Part shown: positions 6,274 through 12,616 of the stretch, piece by piece | How the letters are laid out: each line of letters opens with the position of its first letter | Numbering within the stretch: position 1 is the stretch's first letter | Source of the DNA: Chitinophagaceae bacterium | GTDB taxonomy: Bacteria > Bacteroidota > Bacteroidia > Chitinophagales > Chitinophagaceae | Direction: 5' to 3' | Length of the DNA stretch: 12,748 bases | NCBI GenBank assembly: GCA_003136915.1 | Contig: PLEB01000254.1 | Span: forward strand, 1 to 12,748 | Translations under genes and position numbers: made by a program | Notes under the pieces: generated by a model | The model's input: only the letters and a program-made list of their open reading frames with translations | What the model was told of the DNA's origin: nothing | The model's database searches: none

Positions 6274-7842
6274 TCATTTCTTCGCAGTCAGTTCCAGGAA
6301 CAAATATCGTTGTCTGGTCTTATCCGGTTCGGCCATGCTATTTACATTAACATGCATCACTTCAATTTTTTTATCGCGCGTATTAGCCGGCCAGTCGGGA
6401 ACCCCCAACCCATTGGGATCACCTGTTTTAATAAAGTTCGCAAAGTAAGTCTGCAGAATGGCCGAAACCTCGTAATCATCCGGCTGCCAATCGAACACGC
6501 GGTTTGTTGGCAGATTACCCAATGCATATTCGATTTCGGAGGAGTGAACCGCTCCGATGGGCACTGGTGATTTTTGTGGCTGACGTGTCCCGGGTCTGGG
6601 ATGAGCATAGAAATAACGGTAAACTTTGCTGCCGCCCGTCTGCGTTTGCAGATCCGACCATCTCCAGGTGCTGAAACCTATGAACAGGTCGGAACCCAGG
6701 TCTGTCCCTACGGATTCCACATCTGCATCGCCGGTAACATAGTATGCTTTTATTCCTTCCTCAGCATGATCTCCATACATTTTCTGAATTGCCTTAACGA
6801 AGTTTTCTTTGGTGGGCTGATTTCCCCCGAGAACAAACCGCCAGTTTCCTTCTTCAGAATTCCAGCCCACAAGCAACGGGACTTTTGCCTGTTCGCCTGA
6901 AATATAAATCTCAAGCGGTGATTTGGGAAAGAAATAGCCGTCAATGCATACGGGGAAACGACCATAGCCTGCACTTGCCGTTGCTTTGAGTATCTGCGAT
7001 GCAGGAAGCATACGGAGCGCGGCCAGGGAATTTGCGCCGAGGCTGGCGCCAAATGATGAACCCGCCTTCTCCGCAACTGCCAGCTCTGCGGTCGGTTGCA
7101 ATCCCAGCAAGGAACCGCTCTCACCTATTGCGCCCCGGATCAAAGGTTTGGAAAGAGGTGATGCCATCAGCGCACAGACCGAAAATGAACCCGCTGATTC
7201 CCCTGCAATGGTCACTTTTTCGGGATCGCCTCCAAATGCTTTAATATTTCTATTTACCCAAACCAGGGCCGCATATTGATCAAGAAATCCGTAATTGCCC
7301 GATGCATGGTGCGGAGATTCTTTAGTCAGCTCCGGATGTGCAAGGAATCCGAATACTGAAAGCCTGTAATTAACCGTAATAGCCACAATCCCTCTTCGGG
7401 CCATGCTTTCTCCATCGTATCGAAACTCTGATCCATCACCGGCCATCAAACCGCCGCCATAAAAATAGACAAGTACCGGAAGCATTTCTTTGCCCGATTT
7501 GGCAGGCGTCCACACGTTCAGATAAAGGCAGTCCTCACTGACACTGTCTGACCGGAAATTCATATCCGAGTATATAGGAAGCTGCATGGCGCGTGGACCG
7601 AAACGATCAGCATTTCGAACCCCATCCCAATGTTTTACGGGCTGAGGTTCCTTCCAGCGAAGCTCCCCTACCGGAGGCTGCGCAAAGGGTATCCCTTTGA
7701 AAATACGTAAGCCTGATTCATTCAGCCCCTGCAACATTCCATCGGTTGTGTTTATTTTTGGCGAAGCCATTTCATCGTCTTGTTGGGCAAAGGCAATTGC
7801 ACCCGTAAGAAAAACAACCAGTAGAAAGAAAAACTTTTTCAT
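6274..7842 (-). CDS. Secreted type-B carboxylesterase (alpha/beta hydrolase)
   Basis: A 522-residue protein with an N-terminal signal peptide (MKKFFFLLVVFLTGAIAFA, likely cleaved before Gln20). It carries the carboxylesterase type-B hallmarks in order: G-I-P-F-A-Q-P-P near residue 50, E-D-C-L-Y-L-N-V-W at 103-111, the oxyanion loop Y-G-G-G-L near 128-132, the nucleophile elbow G-E-S216-A-G, the acid Glu331 in N-S-E-E-G, and His433 in A-V-H-S-S-E. The catalytic triad is therefore complete. The family hydrolyses carboxylic esters in the periplasm or outside the cell; the substrate cannot be predicted. It is the first of four same-strand genes, and the 77-base divergent gap upstream must hold its promoter. 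The link to the nuclease and redox genes downstream is positional only. Length is normal for the family. Confidence 0.92.
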   Translation of the reverse strand: MKKFFFLLVVFLTGAIAFAQQDDEMASPKINTTDGMLQGLNESGLRIFKGIPFAQPPVGELRWKEPQPVKHWDGVRNADRFGPRAMQLPIYSDMNFRSDSVSEDCLYLNVWTPAKSGKEMLPVLVYFYGGGLMAGDGSEFRYDGESMARRGIVAITVNYRLSVFGFLAHPELTKESPHHASGNYGFLDQYAALVWVNRNIKAFGGDPEKVTIAGESAGSFSVCALMASPLSKPLIRGAIGESGSLLGLQPTAELAVAEKAGSSFGASLGANSLAALRMLPASQILKATASAGYGRFPVCIDGYFFPKSPLEIYISGEQAKVPLLVGWNSEEGNWRFVLGGNQPTKENFVKAIQKMYGDHAEEGIKAYYVTGDADVESVGTDLGSDLFIGFSTWRWSDLQTQTGGSKVYRYFYAHPRPGTRQPQKSPVPIGAVHSSEIEYALGNLPTNRVFDWQPDDYEVSAILQTYFANFIKTGDPNGLGVPDWPANTRDKKIEVMHVNVNSMAEPDKTRQRYLFLELTAKK

Positions 7843-7919
7843 GCAAGCCGTTTAACAGTTATAAATAATTCAAAATATTAATCCGAAGGTAAGCAGTGAT
7901 TTTATTACTTTCATCCGCC
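7843..7919. promoter_or_regulatory. Divergent promoter region of the esterase and the flavin/[2Fe-2S] oxidoreductase
   Basis: This short A/T-rich gap separates two divergent genes, so both promoters should lie here or just inside the coding ends. On the minus strand TATTTTG occurs around 7870-7877, close to the Bacteroidota -7 element TAnnTTTG but one base short. No exact element is visible on either strand, so individual boxes are not called. Confidence 0.45.
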
Positions 7920-8975
7920 ATGCACGAAGAAATGCCTGACAATCTGTATAAGATCCTAACCATCCAGCGGATTATTGATGAGGCCGAGGATTTTAAGACC
8001 TTTATTTTTAATGACGGGCACCAGATTAATTATCTGCCAGGTCAGTTCCTGACCTTGGTTCATAAGACCGGTGCAGAAGAAATCAGGCGGTCCTATTCCA
8101 TTACCTCATCGCCGGTATTGAATGAGCCACTATCTATCGGCGTAAAGCGGATAGCCAATGGTTTTTTTTCCCGGAAACTGGTGGATACTGCGCGGGTAGG
8201 TGACTTTATTCTCAGCACGGGCGCGGCTGGTTTTTTCCGTCTGCCTGAGAACATTCATCTTTACCAGACCATTTTCTTTTTTGCAGCGGGTAGCGGCATT
8301 GCACCGATCTATTCACTCATCAAGACGGTCCTTCATGCATGTCCGCAGATCAGGATATTTCTAATTTACAGTAACCAGTCGGTTCAGACAACTGTTTTTT
8401 ATTCCAGTCTTCAGCAGCTCGAATCCCGATTTGCAGAAAACCTGCATATCCATTTTTTATTCAGTTCGATTTCTGATCTGAGAAGGGCAAGATTAAATCG
8501 GGAATTGCTGCTGGAATTTTTAATGATGGGACGCTTCGATCCGGATACAACTCTTTTTTATACCTGCGGCCCTCCGTCCTATATGCGGATGATCATATTC
8601 ATGTTGCGGGAACAGGGTTTCCCGGGAGATCATATTAAAAAGGAAGATTTTAATCCCGCACGCGCTTTCAAACCCAGGGCAATTCCTCCCGATACAGGCA
8701 CGCATTATGTCAACTTAGAACTTCAGGGCCATTCCCGCCGTTTTAGCGTAATATATCCCGATACCATATTGAAATCTGCACAGAAACAAAAGATTTCCCT
8801 GCCATACAGTTGCGAAACAGGCAAATGCGGCAGCTGCGCCCTGCGTTGTGTCAGCGGAGAAGTGTGGTTGTCAAATAATGAAGTGCTTACCGAAAAAGAA
8901 TTAAAGCAGGGTTTAATCTTAACATGCGTTGGCCATCCGGTTAACGGAGATATTGTACTGCAATTTGAATATTAG
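7920..8975 (+). CDS. PaaE-type oxidoreductase: FAD/NAD(P)H ferredoxin-reductase module with C-terminal [2Fe-2S] ferredoxin
   Basis: With the ATG at 7920 this is a 351-residue soluble electron-transfer protein. The FAD-binding motif R-R-S-Y-S-I-T-S-S is at residues 56-64, the NAD(P)-binding loop A-A-G-S-G-I-A-P at 122-129, and C216-G-P-P-S-Y-M closes the reductase module. The C-terminal ferredoxin domain has a complete cluster set: C298-x4-C303-x2-C306 and C336. The order FNR then plant-type ferredoxin is that of PaaE and related reductase subunits, which pass electrons from NAD(P)H to an oxygenase or other acceptor. No oxygenase, hydroxylase or globin partner lies nearby, so its acceptor is unknown. 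The frame is open further upstream to a GTG at 7896, but the added residues are unlike the family start; ATG 7932 is also possible. No Shine-Dalgarno is seen. Confidence 0.87.
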   Translation: MHEEMPDNLYKILTIQRIIDEAEDFKTFIFNDGHQINYLPGQFLTLVHKTGAEEIRRSYSITSSPVLNEPLSIGVKRIANGFFSRKLVDTARVGDFILSTGAAGFFRLPENIHLYQTIFFFAAGSGIAPIYSLIKTVLHACPQIRIFLIYSNQSVQTTVFYSSLQQLESRFAENLHIHFLFSSISDLRRARLNRELLLEFLMMGRFDPDTTLFYTCGPPSYMRMIIFMLREQGFPGDHIKKEDFNPARAFKPRAIPPDTGTHYVNLELQGHSRRFSVIYPDTILKSAQKQKISLPYSCETGKCGSCALRCVSGEVWLSNNEVLTEKELKQGLILTCVGHPVNGDIVLQFEY

Positions 8976-9059
8976 AAATTTCAGAGCCCAACACAGCATT
9001 TCGGCTATGCCGCTGGTTAACAATTGGATAACAGAACGGGATAAAACTAAATCCTACTT

Positions 9060-9068
9060 TATCTTTGC
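9060..9068 (+). promoter_or_regulatory. Candidate Bacteroidota -7 promoter element TATCTTTGC
   Basis: TATCTTTGC at 9060-9068 matches the known Bacteroidota -7 consensus TAnnTTTGY exactly. It lies only 11 bases before the ATG of the 72-residue gene, so transcription would begin a few bases before that codon and the mRNA would be nearly leaderless. I see no convincing -33 TTTG at the usual distance. The match is clear; function is inferred. Confidence 0.5.
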
Positions 9069-9079
9069 GAAAAATAATC

Positions 9080-9298
9080 ATGAACGAACTCATTCAAACA
9101 CTCCAGCAGAAAACCGGCTTAACAAATGAACAGGCGTCGGAGGCTGTTACGCATGTACTCGATTATATTAAGAGCAAACTCCCGGAATCTTTGCGCGGAT
9201 ACGTGGATTCCGCCGCTTCCGGAACGGATCTGACCGATGAGTTAAAATTAAAAGCTGAAACTCTGCTTTCATCATTGACAAGCAAGTTTAATTTTTGA
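9080..9298 (+). CDS. Small helical hypothetical protein (72 residues)
   Basis: The protein begins M-N-E-L-I-Q-T-L-Q-Q-K-T-G-L-T-N-E-Q-A and is predicted to be mainly helical and soluble, with no signal peptide, membrane helix or cysteine. The pattern of a first amphipathic helix, 'G-L-T-x-E-Q-A', a second helix (residues 17-33, E-A-V-T-H-V-L-D-Y-I-K), then 'L-P-E-S-L-R-G' and an acidic/serine-rich linker resembles small proteins often seen in Bacteroidota and distantly the DUF2267/DUF937-like helical families; this is a weak resemblance from memory. No function is known to me. The frame is open to a TTG at 9065, but the ATG at 9080 is chosen because the TAnnTTTG promoter element overlaps the upstream start. 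The gene stands alone, 104 bases after the oxidoreductase. Confidence 0.7.
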   Translation: MNELIQTLQQKTGLTNEQASEAVTHVLDYIKSKLPESLRGYVDSAASGTDLTDELKLKAETLLSSLTSKFNF

Positions 9299-9308
9299 GC
9301 CAGCACCG

Positions 9309-9340
9309 TTTTCCTGCAGGCAGTTGGAAAATTTTCTTTC
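9309..9340 (+). terminator. Weak candidate terminator after the small helical gene
   Basis: TTTTCC (9309-9314) and GGAAAA (9326-9331) form a 6-bp inverted repeat with an 11-base loop, followed by TTTTCTTT. It starts 11 bases after the stop codon. The stem is A/T-rich and short, so this is only a possible intrinsic terminator. Confidence 0.3.
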
Positions 9341-9407
9341 CTAAAATTGAATTAACTTGGCAGAGTTTTGGTTCTCTCTCTTTTATTCATTCATAAAAAA
9401 TTCCAAG

Positions 9408-10304
9408 ATGAAATTGTTTGCCGGTTTTCTAATTTCTGTTTTTGGCATGTTTGCCATTTCCGCATGCAATAACAATACAGAATCCGCCACGACAACGGAT
9501 ACAGCGCAGGTGAAAACAGATACTGTTTCCGCCGGTTCAACTGCGGGTTTTAAATTGGGTATACAAATGTGGACTTTCCGCATGTTCCCCTTTGCCGACG
9601 CATTGAACAAAGTGGATAGTACGGGTATAAAAAATATCGAGGCTTTTCTCGGAGAGAAATTGGGTGACGGTATGCAGGGCAACTTCGGAACGGAAATGTC
9701 TGCCGAGACCCGCGAAAAATTAAAGCAATTGCTGCAGACAAAAGGAATTCATATTGTCGCCATGGGTGTAATCACACCTAAAACAAAAGCCGAATGGATA
9801 AAAGCTTTCGACCTTGCAAAGGAATTTGGTCTGAGTTATATCACGGCCGAACCTCTGAAAACCCAATGGGATATGGTTGACAGTCTGGCCGGTGCCTATG
9901 GTATAAATGTCGCCATCCATGATCATCCAAAACCCAATGTTTACTGGAGCCCGGATTCTGTTCTGGCAGCCACTAAAGGACATAGCCATATTGGTTCATG
10001 TGCAGACATTGGACACTGGGCCCGCAATGGCCTCAATCCAGTTGATTGTCTCAAGCTACTGGAAGGACATATCATCGGAGTTCACCTGAAAGACATTGTA
10101 AAGTTTAATGATACCCATGCCGCCGATACGGTGGTTGGTAAAGGCGTGATTGACATTCCCGCCGTACTTGCAGAATTAAAACGTCAAAGCTTTAGCGGAA
10201 TGCTTTCCATTGAACACGAATCCAACTGGTACCATAGTGTTCCGGATGTCATCCAAACGAAAGCACTTTATGACGCGGCGATTGAAAAACTGAATCATCC
10301 ATAA
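9408..10304 (+). CDS. Lipoprotein of the sugar phosphate isomerase/epimerase-like (xylose isomerase-like TIM barrel) family
   Basis: A 298-residue protein with a lipoprotein signal peptide: hydrophobic residues 3-16, then the lipobox I-S-A-C20, followed by an Asn/Thr/Ser-rich linker (21-47). Residues about 49-297 are a xylose isomerase-like TIM barrel (AP endonuclease 2 superfamily), starting L-G-I-Q-M-W-T-F. Candidate metal ligands are present in the expected order: Glu148 (I-T-A-E-P-L), D172/H173 in A-I-H-D-H-P, Asp200 and His203 in C-A-D-I-G-H-W, His226 in V-H-L-K-D and Glu269 in S-I-E-H-E. Cytoplasmic relatives isomerise or epimerise sugars; lipidated ones act in the periplasm, probably on free sugar derivatives (inference). 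An in-frame TTG at 9357 would destroy the signal peptide, so the ATG at 9408 is chosen. It is not next to any sugar dehydrogenase or transporter. Confidence 0.88.
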   Translation: MKLFAGFLISVFGMFAISACNNNTESATTTDTAQVKTDTVSAGSTAGFKLGIQMWTFRMFPFADALNKVDSTGIKNIEAFLGEKLGDGMQGNFGTEMSAETREKLKQLLQTKGIHIVAMGVITPKTKAEWIKAFDLAKEFGLSYITAEPLKTQWDMVDSLAGAYGINVAIHDHPKPNVYWSPDSVLAATKGHSHIGSCADIGHWARNGLNPVDCLKLLEGHIIGVHLKDIVKFNDTHAADTVVGKGVIDIPAVLAELKRQSFSGMLSIEHESNWYHSVPDVIQTKALYDAAIEKLNHP

Positions 10305-10344
10305 GGTGGTCGTAGATTAGGCTGGACTTAACTCAAGTAAAAAT

Positions 10345-10397
10345 TAAAAAGTAAAAAGTAAAAAATGGAGGCTCCATTTTTTACTTTTTACTTTTTA
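10345..10397. terminator. Long perfect inverted repeat of 7-base units; likely bidirectional terminator
   Basis: Arms at 10345-10370 and 10372-10397 are perfectly complementary over 26 bp around a single central base. Each arm is made of tandem A5GT / ACT5 heptamers capped by a GGAG/CTCC centre. Beyond the perfect part the right arm has one extra ACTTTTT unit, after which complementarity (TTAAAAA/TTTTTAA) resumes. It lies 40 bases after the lipoprotein stop and 19 bases before the stop of the convergent YXWGXW gene, with T-runs in both directions. This fits a shared terminator; it could also be a repeat-family element. Confidence 0.65.
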
Positions 10398-10416
10398 CTT
10401 TTTAATTTCTTCCACA

Positions 10417-10722
10417 TTACCTCCTTCTCCAATGACCGCGAACCCATTGTTCACCTTCAGGGCCATGACGTCTCCAGTGACCAGAAACCCATATCCATCC
10501 GGGATGGGGAGGAGCGGCCCAATGTCCACCAGCATAAACATATTTGCCACCTCTTGGTTCCCATTCCTCGTCGATCCACACATGGGCCGGACTGGGTGCG
10601 ACAGGCCTTACAATGACGGGAGCAACGGGACGGACTCTGACATAAACCTGAGCAGAAGCAGAAAAAGAAACAGCCATGACGATTACCGACAAGATGGCTA
10701 TCCGGGATAAAAATTTTTGCAT
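10417..10722 (-). CDS. Secreted YXWGXW-repeat protein
   Basis: A 101-residue protein with a signal peptide (hydrophobic residues 7-20, cleavage after S-A-S-A24). A Val/Pro/Arg-rich linker (25-46) is followed by several W-x-x-G-H-W-type repeats: Y61-V-Y-A-G-G-H-W68, W76-I-W-V-S-G-H-W83 and W93-V-R-G-H-W98, with a degenerate copy around W49-W54. This is the YXWGXW-repeat type, a small exported protein group of unknown function found in Bacteroidota and Proteobacteria. It has a very basic tail (H-W-R-R-R). No partner gene is evident; the convergent neighbour is unrelated. Upstream on the minus strand there is AAACTTTG around 10760, one base off the TAnnTTTG element, so the promoter is uncertain. 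Confidence 0.82.
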   Translation of the reverse strand: MQKFLSRIAILSVIVMAVSFSASAQVYVRVRPVAPVIVRPVAPSPAHVWIDEEWEPRGGKYVYAGGHWAAPPHPGWIWVSGHWRRHGPEGEQWVRGHWRRR

Positions 10723-10880
10723 AACGGGTTTGTTTTTGAATTGGACCTAGTATTGAAATCAAAGTTTAAGCTTATAAAAAGATGCCACAATCACATTCAG
10801 CAAGGCGCTTTAACATTCTGTTAACACCTGCTTTGACCTGGTTCTGCCCTGAAAATCAATGTTTTAAGTCCTCCAAGCCA

Positions 10881-11711
10881 TCAGAAATTCCCCAGCAGAA
10901 TTCGGACACCAACAACGGCGAGGCATATCGCCAGAGCGCGGATAATCATTTTCCCCCTGATCTTATGCGAAATAAAAGCCCCAAGCTGGGCACCGGCAAT
11001 AGCTCCTGCCCCTATGCCAAAAACCATGCGCAACACGAATGGATCTTTATAATGGCCCTGAACAATATGGGTCACCACGCTTACCGTTGACATGACAGCC
11101 AGAATAAAATGCGAGGTTGCCGTGGCCACAAATACCGGGAAATTCAGCCAGTTTACCAATGCCGGAACATGTATGATCCCCCCGCCGATACCGAGTAAGG
11201 GAGACAGATATCCAACCAGTACGCTGATGATTATACCACGATATTGATTAAAAGTATATGCATAGCTGATGCCTTCCCGGTCTGTTATTACATGATGCTT
11301 AAAAGGTTTTTTTATTTCCGGCACCTTAGATCCTGAAACCATCATTTGTTTTTTAGAAATAAAAAGGTAAACAGCAAGCAGGATGAGCAGTATTCCGAAA
11401 ATAATATGAAAAGCTGTTTTAGGAATATAGGCCGTGGTATATACGCCCAATATTGAACCTGGAATTGTAAAAAGTGCAAAAACAATTCCGGCTTTATAAT
11501 CAATCCGCCCCGATCTCGAATAAGCGAAGGAACCCGAAATGGCATTCGCAGCAATGATTGCCATGGAAATTGCAGTAATGATATCCGGGGGAAGTTGAGG
11601 ATTCGTAATAATCAATATAGGTACCAGGATAAACCCGCCGCCGGCTCCGATCAATGTACCCAGGGTTCCAACAACAAATCCAATCAATAATAAAACGATC
11701 AAATTATCCAT
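10881..11711 (-). CDS. TauE/SafE-family membrane permease (sulfite exporter-like)
   Basis: A 276-residue inner-membrane protein with about eight hydrophobic segments in two homologous halves. Each half begins with the glycine-rich motif typical of TauE/SafE: G-T-L-I-G-A-G-G-G-F near residues 18-27, and L-L-G-I-G-G-G-I near 172-179 followed by H-V-P-A-L. The halves are joined by a long basic loop (about 119-158). Family members transport sulfite, sulfoacetate, taurine-derived or other organic anions, usually as exporters; no neighbouring sulfur gene fixes the substrate, so only the family is named. The start at 11711 is the only ATG before the first helix; the sequence AGGGA just before it is too close to be a typical Shine-Dalgarno. 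The upstream gap contains inverted repeats that could be regulatory. Confidence 0.88.
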   Translation of the reverse strand: MDNLIVLLLIGFVVGTLGTLIGAGGGFILVPILIITNPQLPPDIITAISMAIIAANAISGSFAYSRSGRIDYKAGIVFALFTIPGSILGVYTTAYIPKTAFHIIFGILLILLAVYLFISKKQMMVSGSKVPEIKKPFKHHVITDREGISYAYTFNQYRGIIISVLVGYLSPLLGIGGGIIHVPALVNWLNFPVFVATATSHFILAVMSTVSVVTHIVQGHYKDPFVLRMVFGIGAGAIAGAQLGAFISHKIRGKMIIRALAICLAVVGVRILLGNF

Positions 11712-11742
11712 TCCCTGCAGATATTTTAAAATTTATTCCACT

Positions 11743-11777
11743 TCTGATTAACGCTTCCATATCAGCTTCGAATCAGA
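11743..11777. repeat. 7-bp inverted repeat upstream of the TauE/SafE gene
   Basis: TCTGATT at 11743-11749 and AATCAGA at 11771-11777 are exact inverted copies 21 bases apart. ATCAG occurs three times within the next stretch (about 11760-11780). The right spacing for a dimeric regulator or a leader hairpin exists, but nothing identifies a factor. Confidence 0.35.
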
Positions 11778-11797
11778 TCAGGTTACAAATTCATTTT

Positions 11798-11838
11798 GAT
11801 GTAAAGTAAACGCTTTAAATTCTATACTTTATTACATC
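11798..11838. repeat. 11-bp imperfect inverted repeat upstream of the TauE/SafE gene
   Basis: GATGT plus AAAGTA (11798-11808) pairs with TACTTT (11825-11830) and ACATC (11834-11838), giving 11 base pairs interrupted by a 3-base bulge, around a 16-base loop that includes AAACGCTTT. It lies 87-127 bases upstream of the permease start. It may be an operator or hairpin; function is unknown. Confidence 0.35.
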
Positions 11839-11903
11839 GGACGGCGCTTAGTGTATGCCGTAAGAGCGGTATGTTAAATATAGTTTCCAGGTGCAATCCG
11901 TAT

Positions 11904-11933
11904 TTTGAGGAAGTCAAACAGGTATAGTATTTG
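11904..11933 (+). promoter_or_regulatory. Candidate promoter of the DUF2911 gene
   Basis: TTTG at 11904-11907 and TAGTATTTG at 11925-11933, 17 bases apart, resemble the Bacteroidota -33/-7 pair. The -7 box has three bases instead of two between TA and TTTG, so the match is imperfect. Transcription would start near 11940 and leave a leader of about 70 bases. Confidence 0.35.
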
Positions 11934-12008
11934 CAGCACTAGGTTGGACCTGGGAAATCTTAGCTTTATAAACGGAATGGGTTTTTTAAACAATCAAATG
12001 ATAATCAT

Positions 12009-12548
12009 ATGAAAAGAGCAACCATTACAAGGGCCTTAGTACTCACGCTGGCCGGCGTATTCATGTCTTCACTTATCTGGGCGCAAGGCGATAAATCCAG
12101 CCGCCCAAGCCCTCCGAAAACAGCCACCGGAGTAGCTGGCGAAGCAACCATTACAATAAATTACAGCAGTCCTTCTGTTAAGGGAAGAAAGATCTGGGGT
12201 GATCTTGTTCCTTATGGAAAAGCATGGCGTGCAGGTGCCAATGAAGCAACAATATTTGAAACAAGTAAGGCCATCAAGGTGGAAGGAAAAGAATTGCCTG
12301 CCGGAAAATATAGTTTATTCGCTATTCCGACAGAAACTGAATGGACCATTATCCTGAATTCTGAAACCGGACAATGGGGAATTAAGAGGACCGGCGAAGC
12401 CAACAGGGATCCGGCTAAAGATGTGGTGACCGTAAAAGTCAGACCCCGCAGTGCTGCCAGCATGCAGGAACATCTTACATATGAAGTTTCCAAACCGGGA
12501 TTTGTGCTTAGCTGGGAGAATGTTGAAGTGCCTGTAAGCGTCGAATGA
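12009..12548 (+). CDS. Secreted DUF2911-domain protein
   Basis: A 179-residue protein with a signal peptide (basic MKR, hydrophobic 9-23, likely cleavage after W-A25). Residues about 35-175 match DUF2911: [15 protein letters not shown] is followed by I-W-G-D-L-V-P-Y, then W-R-A-G-A-N-E-A-T, the [12 protein letters not shown] segment and a final beta-rich part. This family is widespread in Bacteroidota as periplasmic or secreted beta-sheet proteins of unknown function. It has no near neighbour on its strand and ends just before a strong terminator, so it is probably transcribed alone. No Shine-Dalgarno is seen; a 4-codon out-of-frame mini-ORF (11998-12012) overlaps the start codon. Family call is secure; role unknown. 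Confidence 0.9.
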   Translation: MKRATITRALVLTLAGVFMSSLIWAQGDKSSRPSPPKTATGVAGEATITINYSSPSVKGRKIWGDLVPYGKAWRAGANEATIFETSKAIKVEGKELPAGKYSLFAIPTETEWTIILNSETGQWGIKRTGEANRDPAKDVVTVKVRPRSAASMQEHLTYEVSKPGFVLSWENVEVPVSVE

Positions 12549-12561
12549 GCTTTTAAATTTT

Positions 12562-12607
12562 AAAAGAGCCTGCTTTCCCGGCCAACCGGATCATCGCAGG
12601 CTTTTTT
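12562..12607 (+). terminator. Intrinsic terminator after the DUF2911 gene
   Basis: AGCCTGC (12567-12573) pairs with GCAGGCT (12596-12602). The stem extends outward by a G-U pair and four A-T pairs into the run of six T at 12602-12607. The loop contains a further CCGG/CCGG pair. The hairpin begins 13 bases after the stop codon. Just upstream, an 8-bp A/T palindrome (12550-12566) adds structure. This is a textbook intrinsic terminator; because the right-hand neighbour is convergent, it may serve that gene less well. Confidence 0.85.
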
Positions 12608-12616
12608 ATGCATTAG

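Noticed and set aside
6097..6570. Plus-strand open frame spanning the esterase/nuclease junction
   Set aside because: It overlaps two well supported minus-strand genes and shows no recognisable domain.
7896..7919. GTG start that would extend the oxidoreductase by eight residues
   Set aside because: The extra residues (starting M-I-L-L-L-S-S) do not resemble the family's N terminus and would crowd the short divergent promoter region.
8995..9014. Small hairpin (CGGC-TAT-GCCG) after the oxidoreductase gene as a terminator
   Set aside because: Only four base pairs with no following T-run; too weak to call.
9357..9407. TTG start that would extend the lipoprotein by 17 residues
   Set aside because: It would bury the lipoprotein signal peptide; the ATG at 9408 gives a standard basic start, hydrophobic core and lipobox.
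10365..10616. Plus-strand open frame starting inside the palindrome
   Set aside because: It is antisense to the YXWGXW gene, which has a signal peptide and repeats; the start lies in the terminator-like repeat.
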